Source: Paraburkholderia sp. Ac-20340 (lineage in GTDB: Bacteria > Pseudomonadota > Gammaproteobacteria > Burkholderiales > Burkholderiaceae). From it: DNA of 64,000 nt. The position numbers and the translations under genes were made by a program. The notes beneath the pieces were generated by a model. It was given only the letters and a program-made list of their open reading frames with translations. It was not told the DNA's origin and made no database searches. Below, piece by piece: positions 42,839 through 50,534 of the stretch (position 1 is its first letter; each line of letters begins with the position of its first letter). Where the stretch lies: positions 62,001-126,000 of the forward strand of contig NZ_JAAGPR010000019.1 of NCBI RefSeq assembly GCF_017104965.1, read 5' to 3'.

Positions 42839-42978
42839 TGCGGTTATGGAACTCGCATCAACGTTTTGGCAGGTTAGGCCGTAGGCGAAGGGCAAAACTG
42901 TTACACTTAGGTCTTACACTGGCCACACCGAGTGTTTTTAGGTCATTGATTTATAAGGTTTTTTGTTGGCGTCGATGG

Positions 42979-43005
42979 GGTTCAAATCCTCTCGCCCCGA
43001 CCAGA
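42979..43005 (+). repeat. attR: 27-bp direct repeat of the tRNA-Pro tail
   Basis: An exact copy of 31692-31718, starting GGTTCAAATCC and ending CCGACCAGA. The bases before it do not continue the tRNA, so this is only the tail. It marks the right island border. Confidence 0.95.
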
Positions 43006-43468
43006 ATAGAACCCGCACGGTGTCAAAACCGTGCGGGTTTTTGCATTTGCGCGCGTAAAAAACGCGATGCGATCGTCGACCTCTCATCGCCCCTCAACAA
43101 ATTCCACACCTCTGCGCGATCTCGCTTGATGTCGCATGCCTTCGCGCTCAAGTGCAAGCGGATATCCAATCGTTAACCTTTTACATTCAAAGCGTTAGCA
43201 TCGCCTACGCGCAGAATGACTGCGCAAGATCCGGCTGTTAGTTTTTCTCACATATCGATGAGAATCATTCGTTATGAGAGACGCGCCGCGCCCCTTACGA
43301 TGTGCGCATATCCGCCGGTGCCTCTGTCACGTTCCGCATCTCGTTGCTATTACGCCGGGTTGCGGGCCTTTCGCATTCTGCTTCGCAGCAGGTGAGGGCA
43401 AGCCCGGACGCCATAACAAAGGCAGGCCCCTCACGAGGCACAACCGCGCGTTCGACAGCGCTATCCCT
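43006..43468. other. Spacer after attR up to the EamA gene
   Basis: These 463 bases hold the original tRNA-Pro terminator at the left end and a possible Fur-box-like site (GATGAGAATCATTCG, 43257-43271). Otherwise I see no gene. Frames running across attR do not look coding. Confidence 0.5.
43010..43043 (+). terminator. Displaced terminator of tRNA-Pro
   Basis: AACCCGCACGG pairs with CCGTGCGGGTT around TGTCAAAA and is followed by TTTG. Its position five bases after the CCAGA of attR shows that before integration it directly followed the tRNA. Confidence 0.9.
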
Positions 43469-44407
43469 ATGAATCCGATCCAACTCGCCCAGCTTGTCTT
43501 TCTCGCCTCCCTGTGGGGCGGTTCGTTTCTCTTTATCCGCGTCGGTGTGACCGATCTGGGCGTGGCGCCGTTGATGGCGTTGCGCGTCGGTATCGGCGCC
43601 ACGTTTTTGCTGCTGGTGCTGTTCACGCGACGTTCGCCGCGCGAAGCCATCGGCACGTTGCGCGCGCGTGCGTGGCCGCTGCTCGTGGTCGGCATCCTGA
43701 ATTCGGCGGCGCCATTCTGCCTCTTCGCGTGGGCGGAGCTCACGCTTTCCGCAGGCGTGACTTCGGTGATCAATGCGACTACGCCGCTGTTCGGCGGGGT
43801 CGTCGCCTACGTCTGGCTCAAGGATCGCCTGAGCGGTCCGCGCGTGGTGGGCCTTGTGATCGGCTTTCTCGGCGTGCTGGCGTTGGTGTGGGATCAGATC
43901 GCCACGGGTGCCGGTAACGGCGCGAGCAGCTCGTCGACGTTGCTGGCCGCTGCTGCCGCGCTGCTCGCTTCCGCGCTCTACGGCGTCGCGGCGAGCCTGA
44001 CCAAACGTCACCTGACGGGCATCGATCCGCTCACCGTTGCCGCCGGCACGATGACGGCCGCGGCGATCGTGCTCGCGCCGTTTGCAATCGCGACCTGGCC
44101 GCACGCCGCCATCTCGCTGAAGGCGTGGGGCGCGGCGCTCTGTCTGGGCGTGGCGTGCACGGGCGTCGCGTATCTGATGTTCTTCCGCCTGATTGCTGCG
44201 ATTGGCCCGGCGCGGACGATCACCGTGACTTTCGTGATTCCCATTTTCGGCATTCTCTGGGGCGCGCTTTTCCTCGGCGAGCATGTGTCGATTGGCATGG
44301 TCGAGGCCTGCTTCACGATTCTTGTCGGCACGGCGCTGGCGACGGGTTTTATCAAGCGTTTGCCGGGCTTCGGCCCGCGCGCCGATCGCGCCGCCGCCAA
44401 GCAGTAA
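43469..44407 (+). CDS. EamA family (DMT) transporter
   Basis: A 312-residue membrane protein with ten predicted helices in two EamA repeats. The first begins LAQLVFLASLWGGSFLFIRVGVTDLGVAPLMALRVGIGATFLLL. The second begins near residue 160 and ends IGPARTITVTFVIPIFGILWGALFLGEHVSIGM. These drug/metabolite exporters move amino acids, nucleotide sugars or drugs across the inner membrane; the substrate is unknown. I start at MNPIQLAQL (43469), since the 65 residues encoded further upstream are Arg/Cys-rich and unlike the family. Confidence 0.9.
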   Translation: MNPIQLAQLVFLASLWGGSFLFIRVGVTDLGVAPLMALRVGIGATFLLLVLFTRRSPREAIGTLRARAWPLLVVGILNSAAPFCLFAWAELTLSAGVTSVINATTPLFGGVVAYVWLKDRLSGPRVVGLVIGFLGVLALVWDQIATGAGNGASSSSTLLAAAAALLASALYGVAASLTKRHLTGIDPLTVAAGTMTAAAIVLAPFAIATWPHAAISLKAWGAALCLGVACTGVAYLMFFRLIAAIGPARTITVTFVIPIFGILWGALFLGEHVSIGMVEACFTILVGTALATGFIKRLPGFGPRADRAAAKQ

Positions 44408-44824
44408 CGCTGCAATTTCACTCCTCTCATGATCGTTGCGCACACATCGATGCGTGCGCAACGATATCGACGCAACGCCAGACTGCCGGTAATCCCCGCC
44501 AATTATCGGCAGTTACCCCGCAGTCAACGTCAGCAATTCATCACCCTTAAACCGCCACTTAAAGCCGGTTTAAGCGCGACTGATTCGCATTGCAATCCCC
44601 GCCGATTTTCAATGAAAGCATCCAGTCAGCGAGTGCTTTGTCGCCCGGATGTGGGCGGCCGAACAGGCGCAGGTGTCAAATCGCGCCTACACTTCTTCGC
44701 ACATCAGGCGATTCATTAGCAAACAGGTGTAAATCGCGTGGTGCGATGGTGCAGGCCAGCAATAAGGGAGAGCAGGCCGCGTGACGGCCCGGTCGTGAAG
44801 TGAAGTTCCTTGTCGGGGAAATTC
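44408..44824. other. Spacer between EamA and PagL genes with inverted repeats
   Basis: No gene was found in these 417 bases. A 12-base inverted repeat (ATCGTTGCGCAC 44431-44442, GTGCGCAACGAT 44453-44464) follows the EamA stop without a T run. A second one (TTAAACCG 44547-44554, CGGTTTAA 44566-44573) lies further on. Confidence 0.5.
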
Positions 44825-45391
44825 ATGACAAAAAGACAATGGGCGTGGCAGGCCCGGTTGGCGCATTGCGCCTGTGCGGCGGCGCTGGCATTTGGCGCGG
44901 CGTCGGCGCACGCGGATCAGTTCGGCGTCCAGTTGGGCGCGGGCGTCGCCGATCACGATGTCAAAAAGCTCGATCTCGGTCTGGTCTGGGACCCCGGCCT
45001 GCAATGGTGGCACTTCGCGGGTTTTCATTTCACCGTAGTGGGCGAATTTCACGCCGCCTACTGGAAGCTCGATGAAGCCGCGGCTTCGCAGCCAAATATC
45101 TGGGAATTCGGCGTGACGCCGGTGTTCCGCATCATCAAGGACTCGGGCTGGATTCGGCCTTTCTTCGAAGCGGGCGTGGGTATCCGCCTGCTGTCGCACG
45201 TCGAGCTCACGCCCGATCGCACGATGTCCACCGCGTTCCAGTTCGCCGATATGGTGGGCATCGGTGCGCAGTTCGGCGAGCACCAGAACTATCAGGCGGG
45301 CCTGCGCTTCCAGCACATCTCGAACGCCGACATCAAGACGCCGAATCCGGGCCTGAATTTCGGCGAGGTTTATCTGCAGTACAACTTCTAG
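44825..45391 (+). CDS. PagL-type lipid A 3-O-deacylase (acyloxyacyl hydrolase)
   Basis: A 188-residue outer membrane beta-barrel protein. A signal peptide (basic start, then LAHCACAAALAFGAASAHA) precedes the mature FGVQLGAG. The C-terminus shows RFQHISNADIKTPNPGLNF and ends in an aromatic YLQYNF, as needed for outer membrane insertion. His164 and Ser166 match the PagL catalytic His and Ser. The third residue, Glu in the Pseudomonas enzyme 14 residues after the His, is Asn178 here, with Glu181 nearby. PagL removes the 3-position acyl chain of lipid A and reduces endotoxicity. It is monocistronic by position. Confidence 0.85.
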   Translation: MTKRQWAWQARLAHCACAAALAFGAASAHADQFGVQLGAGVADHDVKKLDLGLVWDPGLQWWHFAGFHFTVVGEFHAAYWKLDEAAASQPNIWEFGVTPVFRIIKDSGWIRPFFEAGVGIRLLSHVELTPDRTMSTAFQFADMVGIGAQFGEHQNYQAGLRFQHISNADIKTPNPGLNFGEVYLQYNF

Positions 45392-45572
45392 GCAGATCGG
45401 CAGCCCGCACCGGCGGTGGGGCGCGCACCTGCCGCCCCCCGTCACGCCCATCCCCCTCCGGCCGTCCAACCCGTTACACTCTGCTTATGATGCAGTGCAC
45501 CACGCGTGCGGCATCACCGGTTTTCCATAGACGATGTACCGGCGTCGCAGATAAAGGAGTGAGGAGCAAGGC

Positions 45573-46427
45573 ATGGCAATCGAAACGGTTGGGATCGTGG
45601 GAGCGGGCACCATGGGCAACGGCATCGCGCAGGCGGTGGCCGTGGCCGGGCTGAAGGCGGTGATGATCGACGTGACGGACGCGGCGCTGGAAAAGGGCGT
45701 GGCCACGCTCACGTACAGCCTCGAGCGGCTCGTCTCGAAGGGCAAGCTCGACGCCGCGGCGCGCGACGCGGCGCTCGCGCAGATCGAAACTTCGACGGAC
45801 TACGCGCGTCTTTCCAGCGCCGATCTCGTGATCGAAGCGGCGACCGAGAACGCCGAACTCAAGACGCGCATCCTCAAGCAGATCGAGGCCGCGGCGCGCC
45901 CGGATGCGATCATCGCGTCGAATACCTCGTCGATTTCGATCACGACGCTGGCCACCACGCTGGCCGATCCGTCGCGCTTTATCGGCATGCACTTCTTCAA
46001 CCCGGTGCCGATGATGCCGCTCGTCGAAGTGATTCGCGGTCTGCAGACGCGTCCCGATGTGGCCGAAGCCGTGCGCGAACTCGCGCAGCGTCTGGACAAG
46101 ACGCCGATCGGCGTGAAGAACGCGCCTGGTTTCGTCGTCAACCGCATTCTCGTGCCGATGATCAACGAAGCGTTCTTCGTGCTGGCCGAAGGCGTGGCGA
46201 GCGCCGAGGAAATCGACGCCGGCATGAAGCTGGGCGCGAATCATCCGATCGGGCCGCTCGCGCTGGCGGACCTGATTGGCCTCGATGTGTGCCTGTCCGT
46301 GATGGACGTGTTCCTCAAGGACTTCGGCGATTCGAAGTATCGCGCCTGCCCGCTGCTGCGCGAGATGGTGGCGGCGGGGCAACTCGGCCGCAAGACCGGC
46401 CGCGGCGTCTACCAGTACGACAAGTAA
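45573..46427 (+). CDS. 3-hydroxybutyryl-CoA dehydrogenase
   Basis: A 284-residue NAD-dependent 3-hydroxyacyl-CoA dehydrogenase. The Rossmann motif is GIVGAGTMGNGIAQ at residues 7-20. The catalytic His is in GMHFFNPVPMMPLVEVI, with Glu of VIEAATENAELK. The C-terminal domain has NAPGFVVNRILVPMINEAF and HPIGPLALADLIGLDV. It interconverts acetoacetyl-CoA and 3-hydroxybutyryl-CoA in fatty acid or polyhydroxybutyrate metabolism, often labelled hbd, mmgB or paaH. AAAGGAGTGAGG precedes the start. The C-terminus is followed at once by four 12-bp tandem repeats. Confidence 0.95.
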   Translation: MAIETVGIVGAGTMGNGIAQAVAVAGLKAVMIDVTDAALEKGVATLTYSLERLVSKGKLDAAARDAALAQIETSTDYARLSSADLVIEAATENAELKTRILKQIEAAARPDAIIASNTSSISITTLATTLADPSRFIGMHFFNPVPMMPLVEVIRGLQTRPDVAEAVRELAQRLDKTPIGVKNAPGFVVNRILVPMINEAFFVLAEGVASAEEIDAGMKLGANHPIGPLALADLIGLDVCLSVMDVFLKDFGDSKYRACPLLREMVAAGQLGRKTGRGVYQYDK

Positions 46428-46428
46428 G

Positions 46429-46476
46429 CGCCGAAGTTAGCCACGAAGTTAGTCACGAGGTTAGCGACGAAGTTAA
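46429..46476. repeat. Four 12-bp tandem repeats after the dehydrogenase gene
   Basis: Units CGCCGAAGTTAG, CCACGAAGTTAG, TCACGAGGTTAG and CGACGAAGTTAA follow one another directly, sharing CGARGTTA. They fill the 65-base gap between two convergent genes and look like replication-slippage expansion. Confidence 0.8.
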
Positions 46477-46492
46477 GCCGCGTGCGTGCTGC

Positions 46493-47578
46493 TCAGGCGC
46501 GCACGCCCAGCTTGTATTGCGTCACCTGGCGGTAGGTGCCGCCGGGCCGCAACACCGCGTCGTCGCATTCCGGCGCGGCCATGTTGATCTGGTTCGGGAA
46601 GCCGCCCGCTTCGAGACACAGGCCCGCGTGTTTCACGCAAGGCGCGCCGTGGCGTCCCGGCTGGCCTTGCAGATAATTCCCCGTATAGCACTGCAATCCG
46701 CGCTGATCGGTGGTGACTATGAGTTCGCGCCCGCTGCCCGGTTCGTAGACGCTCGCCACTTGTCGCAGCGCCGGCCGCACGCCCGCCTGTTCGCCGCCGC
46801 GCAGCACGTAGCAATGATCGAAGCCGTTCGCGCGCGCAAGCTGCGCATGCGGCCACTCCAGGCGTGCACCCAATGGCGCGCCGTGGCGGAAATCGAAAGC
46901 GCTGCCCGACACGTCCGCCAGGCCGATGGGGATCATCTGCTCGTCGACTTCGAAAAAAGCGTCCGCGTCGATTGTGAGGATGTGGCCGCGCACATCCGCT
47001 CCTGCTTCGCCGCTCAGATTGAAATAGGCGTGATTCGTGAGGCTGAGCGCCGTGGGCGCGTCGGTGACGGCTTCGTAGGCGATCGTGAGCGTGCCGTCGT
47101 CCGCGAGCGTGTAGCGCACTTCGACGCTCACGTTGCCAGGAAATCCGCCATCGCCTTCAGGCGAGTCGAGGCGCAGCAGCAGCGTGCCGCGATCCTCTTC
47201 GACCTGCCAGAGCGCGCGGTGAAAACCGTTCGCGCCGCCATGCAGCAGATTGCCGTTTTCGTTGCGATCGAGCGTATGGCCGACGCCGTCGAGCATGAAG
47301 CGCGCGCCCGCGATGCGATTGGCCCAGCGCCCGATCAGCGCGCCCATATAAGTTGTGGCGCTCGCGTAGGCGGCGGGCGTGTCATGGCCGAGCAGGATAT
47401 CGGCGAGACGGCCCGCGCGATCGGGCGCATGCCAGGACACGAGCGTGCCGCCAAGATCGCTGATCGTCAGCTTCATGTCCTGCGCGTTGCGCAGCGTGTA
47501 GAGCCGGCAGGCGTCGCCGCCTGGCAGCGTGCCCCACGGTTCGGAGGTGATCGGGCTCATATGCAGAGGGTGGTTCAT
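46493..47578 (-). CDS. galM: Aldose 1-epimerase (mutarotase)
   Basis: A 361-residue mutarotase. It has HGGANGFHRALWQVEE (base histidine region), the TNHAYFNLSGE motif with the second histidine, and the catalytic glutamate in LCLEAGGFPNQINM. It interconverts alpha and beta anomers of sugars. In this locus, xylose is the probable substrate, feeding the anomer XylA prefers. It lies 43 bases downstream of xylR on the same strand, so the two form a transcript. The start is MNHPLHMSPITS (47578); residues encoded further upstream run into the xylR end. Confidence 0.92.
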   Translation of the reverse strand: MNHPLHMSPITSEPWGTLPGGDACRLYTLRNAQDMKLTISDLGGTLVSWHAPDRAGRLADILLGHDTPAAYASATTYMGALIGRWANRIAGARFMLDGVGHTLDRNENGNLLHGGANGFHRALWQVEEDRGTLLLRLDSPEGDGGFPGNVSVEVRYTLADDGTLTIAYEAVTDAPTALSLTNHAYFNLSGEAGADVRGHILTIDADAFFEVDEQMIPIGLADVSGSAFDFRHGAPLGARLEWPHAQLARANGFDHCYVLRGGEQAGVRPALRQVASVYEPGSGRELIVTTDQRGLQCYTGNYLQGQPGRHGAPCVKHAGLCLEAGGFPNQINMAAPECDDAVLRPGGTYRQVTQYKLGVRA

Positions 47579-47621
47579 GGGGCTTGGCTCGTTGAATTCG
47601 ATGGCGGTCCGGCTTTGCGTG

Positions 47622-48848
47622 TCAGCTAGCCGACGCACGCGAAGCGGGTGAGATGGGCGTCACACTGTCCTGATACTCGCGCGGCGTGCAACCCAGTTCG
47701 CGCCGGAACACCGCGTACATATATTGCAGCGAGGTAAATCCGCAGCGGATCGCCACTTCGGCGCTCGACGCATCGCGGCTTGCGAGCATCGCCTTCGCCG
47801 CGTCCAGCTTGTGACGCAGGATCTCCTGATGCACGGTGCAATGCAACTCGCGCCGAAAATACTCTTCGAGCGACGAACGCGACACGCCCACGTAATCGGC
47901 GACCTGTTCGGTCTTGATGCCCTGGCACGCGTACTGGCGAATGAAATGGCGCGCGCGCATCACATGCGGGCTCGACAGCGGTTCGTGCCGCGTCGACTCC
48001 AGCACATTGATGCCGACCGGCGGCACCAGAATGCGCCGCCCCGGAAAGCGCGCGCCGCGCAGCATCTGATGCAACAGGTGCGCGGCCGTCTTGCCCATTT
48101 CCTCGGTGCCCTGAATCACGGACGAAATCGGAATACGCGTGAGCGTGCGCGTGAGCGGATCATTGTCGATGCCGATGATCGCGACCTGCTCGGGCACGGC
48201 AATGCCGTGCATCAGACATGCCTGCAGCAGATGGCGCGCGCGGGCATCCGTCACGGCAATCACGCCGATCGGCTTGGGCAGCGCGTGCAGCCAGACGCTC
48301 AATTGCTCGAGCGCCTGATTCCACGACGGCGCGCTGGTCGCCAGGCCGCGATAGATCGGCGCATCCATGCCTTCCTCGCGCGCGAGCGCCTGAAATGCGA
48401 GTTCGCGCTCCTGCGCCCAGCGGTTCTCCTGCGCCTCGGGCAGGCTGTACATCGCCAGATGCGGCAGACCCGCGCCGATCAAATGCGTCCACGCGAGCGA
48501 CACCAGCTTGCGGTTATCGGTGGCGATATAGGGCAGTCCGGCTGGGTAGTGCGCGGCGTCCTCGAACGACGAACCGAGCGCCACGACAGGCAGCCGGCAA
48601 TCCTGCAAGGCATCGGCAACCGCGGGATCGTCGAAGTCGGCGATGATGCCGTCGCCGTCGAAGCGCTCGATGCCCGCAAGACGGCAGCGAAAATCCTCTT
48701 CGAGAAACAGATCCCACGCCACGCGCGTCGAGCGCAGATAGTGGCCGATACCCGCGATGATTTCGCGGTCATAGACCTTGTTCGCATTGAACAGCAGCGC
48801 AATGCGGTGCGCGGGCGGCGAGTTCTGGGAAGCGGGGGCACGGGTCAT
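47622..48848 (-). CDS. xylR: Xylose operon regulator XylR (AraC family)
   Basis: A 408-residue regulator. The N-terminal 280 residues are a LacI-type periplasmic-binding-protein-like sensor (IALLFNANKVYDREIIAGIGHYLR, GIIADFDDP, VAIIGIDNDPL). The C-terminal 100 residues are an AraC/XylS double helix-turn-helix (HVMRARHFIRQYACQGIKTEQVADYVGVSRSSLEEYFRRELHCTVHQEILRHKLDAAKAML). This is exactly the E. coli XylR arrangement, which activates xylA and xylF promoters when D-xylose is bound. It is divergent from xylA, and the 294-base spacer contains three TGTCTCCG repeats at 11-base spacing. Confidence 0.95.
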   Translation of the reverse strand: MTRAPASQNSPPAHRIALLFNANKVYDREIIAGIGHYLRSTRVAWDLFLEEDFRCRLAGIERFDGDGIIADFDDPAVADALQDCRLPVVALGSSFEDAAHYPAGLPYIATDNRKLVSLAWTHLIGAGLPHLAMYSLPEAQENRWAQERELAFQALAREEGMDAPIYRGLATSAPSWNQALEQLSVWLHALPKPIGVIAVTDARARHLLQACLMHGIAVPEQVAIIGIDNDPLTRTLTRIPISSVIQGTEEMGKTAAHLLHQMLRGARFPGRRILVPPVGINVLESTRHEPLSSPHVMRARHFIRQYACQGIKTEQVADYVGVSRSSLEEYFRRELHCTVHQEILRHKLDAAKAMLASRDASSAEVAIRCGFTSLQYMYAVFRRELGCTPREYQDSVTPISPASRASAS

Positions 48849-48875
48849 GGCGTGTCGCGCGCGTTCTGGCGCGCT

Positions 48876-48905
48876 TGTCTCCGAGGTGTCTCCGGGTTGT
48901 CTCCG
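48876..48905. repeat. Three TGTCTCCG repeats, 11-base phase, in xylR-xylA spacer
   Basis: TGTCTCCG lies at 48876-48883, 48887-48894 and 48898-48905, each 11 bases from the next, so all fall on one DNA face. They sit just upstream of the xylR start. They may be a regulator site or simple tandem duplication. Nothing else was recognised in the spacer except GGAGACG before xylA. Confidence 0.55.
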
Positions 48906-49142
48906 GTTCGTGTCGGGCTCGCGCGGCTGCAGGGCGCGGCGGCTCTTTTTAAGCGTCCGGTTATTTTAGGCCGGGCGCGCGGCGTGCGCGCGACTCACGC
49001 GGAAAACTGGCAGGAATCGTTACGCCGCTCGCGCAATTTCGCAATTGCCGCTCGCCTCGCCAGACGGGCAGTATGGCGTCACCTTGCTGGATGCGTGCCG
49101 CGCTGTGCTTGCGCTGCGCCGCAACATTAAAACGGAGACGTC

Positions 49143-50465
49143 ATGTCGTATTTCGAAGCCATTCCCGCGATTCGCTATGAAGGCCCGCAATCGGACAATC
49201 CGCTTGCGTACCACTATTACGACCGCACGAAAAAAGTGCTGGGCAAGACGCTCGAAGAGCATCTGCGCATTGCCGTCTGCTACTGGCATTCGTTCGTGTG
49301 GCCGGGCGTCGATATCTTCGGGCAGGGCACGTTTCACCGTCCGTGGCAGCAGCCCGGCGACGCCATGGAGCGCGCCCATCAGAAAGCCGATGCGGCCTTC
49401 GAATTCTTCACGAAGCTAGGCGTGCCGTACTACACCTTCCACGACACCGACGTCGCGCCCGAAGGCAAGGATCTCAAGGACTACAAGGAAAACTTCGCGC
49501 GCATGGTGGCTTACCTGGGCGAGAAGCAGCAGGCGAGCGGCATGAAGCTGCTGTGGGGCACGGCGAATCTGTTCTCGCATCCGCGTTATGCAGGCGGCGC
49601 GGCCACCAGCCCGAACCCGGAAGTGTTTGCTTATGCGGCGACGCAGGTCTGCAACGCGCTCGACGCCACGCATCGGCTCGGCGGCGAAAACTACGTGCTG
49701 TGGGGCGGCCGCGAAGGCTACGACACGCTGCTCAATACCGATCTCGCGAAAGAGCGCGATCAGTTCGCGCGTTTTCTGGCGATGGTGGTGGAGCACAAGG
49801 AGCGCATCGGCTTCAAGGGCGCGCTGCTGATCGAGCCGAAGCCGCAGGAGCCGACCAAGCATCAATACGATTACGACGTCGCCACCGTCCACGGCTTCCT
49901 CACGCAGTACGGACTGCAAAACGAAATCCGCGTGAATATCGAAGCCAATCACGCGACGCTGGCGGGCCATTCGTTTCATCACGAAATCGCCATGGCGTAT
50001 GCGCTCAATGTGTTCGGCAGCGTCGATGCCAATCGTGGCGATCAGCAGAATGGCTGGGATACCGACCAGTTTCCGAACAGCGTGGAAGAACTCACGCTCG
50101 CGTTCTACGAAATCCTGCGTCACGGCGGCTTCACGACGGGCGGCATGAACTTCGACGCCAAGGTGCGCCGCCAGAGCAGCGATGCCGAAGACATGTTCTA
50201 TGGCCACGTTGGCGCGATCGACGTGCTGGCGATCGCGCTGGAGCGGGCCGCCGTGCTGGTCGAGAACGATCGGCTCGAACAGTTCAAACGCCAGCGTTAC
50301 GCGGGCTGGGACACCGAATTCGGACGCAAGATTCTTTCGGGCGGCTATTCGCTGTCGTCGCTCGCCGCCGATGCCGCCGCGCACGGCATGAATCCGCAGC
50401 ATGCGAGCGGCCAGCAGGAACGCCTCGAAAACGTCGTCAATCAGGCGATTTACGGCCAGCGCTGA
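49143..50465 (+). CDS. xylA: Xylose isomerase
   Basis: A 440-residue xylose isomerase converting D-xylose to D-xylulose with two divalent metals. The catalytic His100 and Asp103 lie in YTFHDTDVAPEGKDLK. NYVLWGGREGYDTLLNTDL and KGALLIEPKPQEPTKHQYDYD hold the metal ligands, and GFTTGGMNFDAK is near the end. The length is that of class II isomerases, as in E. coli. GGAGACG precedes the start. It begins the rightward operon xylA-xylB and is divergent from xylR. Confidence 0.97.
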   Translation: MSYFEAIPAIRYEGPQSDNPLAYHYYDRTKKVLGKTLEEHLRIAVCYWHSFVWPGVDIFGQGTFHRPWQQPGDAMERAHQKADAAFEFFTKLGVPYYTFHDTDVAPEGKDLKDYKENFARMVAYLGEKQQASGMKLLWGTANLFSHPRYAGGAATSPNPEVFAYAATQVCNALDATHRLGGENYVLWGGREGYDTLLNTDLAKERDQFARFLAMVVEHKERIGFKGALLIEPKPQEPTKHQYDYDVATVHGFLTQYGLQNEIRVNIEANHATLAGHSFHHEIAMAYALNVFGSVDANRGDQQNGWDTDQFPNSVEELTLAFYEILRHGGFTTGGMNFDAKVRRQSSDAEDMFYGHVGAIDVLAIALERAAVLVENDRLEQFKRQRYAGWDTEFGRKILSGGYSLSSLAADAAAHGMNPQHASGQQERLENVVNQAIYGQR

Positions 50466-50534
50466 GCGCGACCGCGATGGCCACCGGCGCGTTGTGAACC
50501 CGCGCCGGGCCGTCAGCAGAATAAGGATGGAGAC

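Noticed and set aside
42823..43176. Open frame crossing attR
   Set aside because: It runs through the tRNA-tail repeat and the terminator, has no ribosome binding site and no family resemblance.
46429..46476. CRISPR-like repeats
   Set aside because: The units are 12 bp, contiguous and without spacers; no cas gene is present anywhere in the window.
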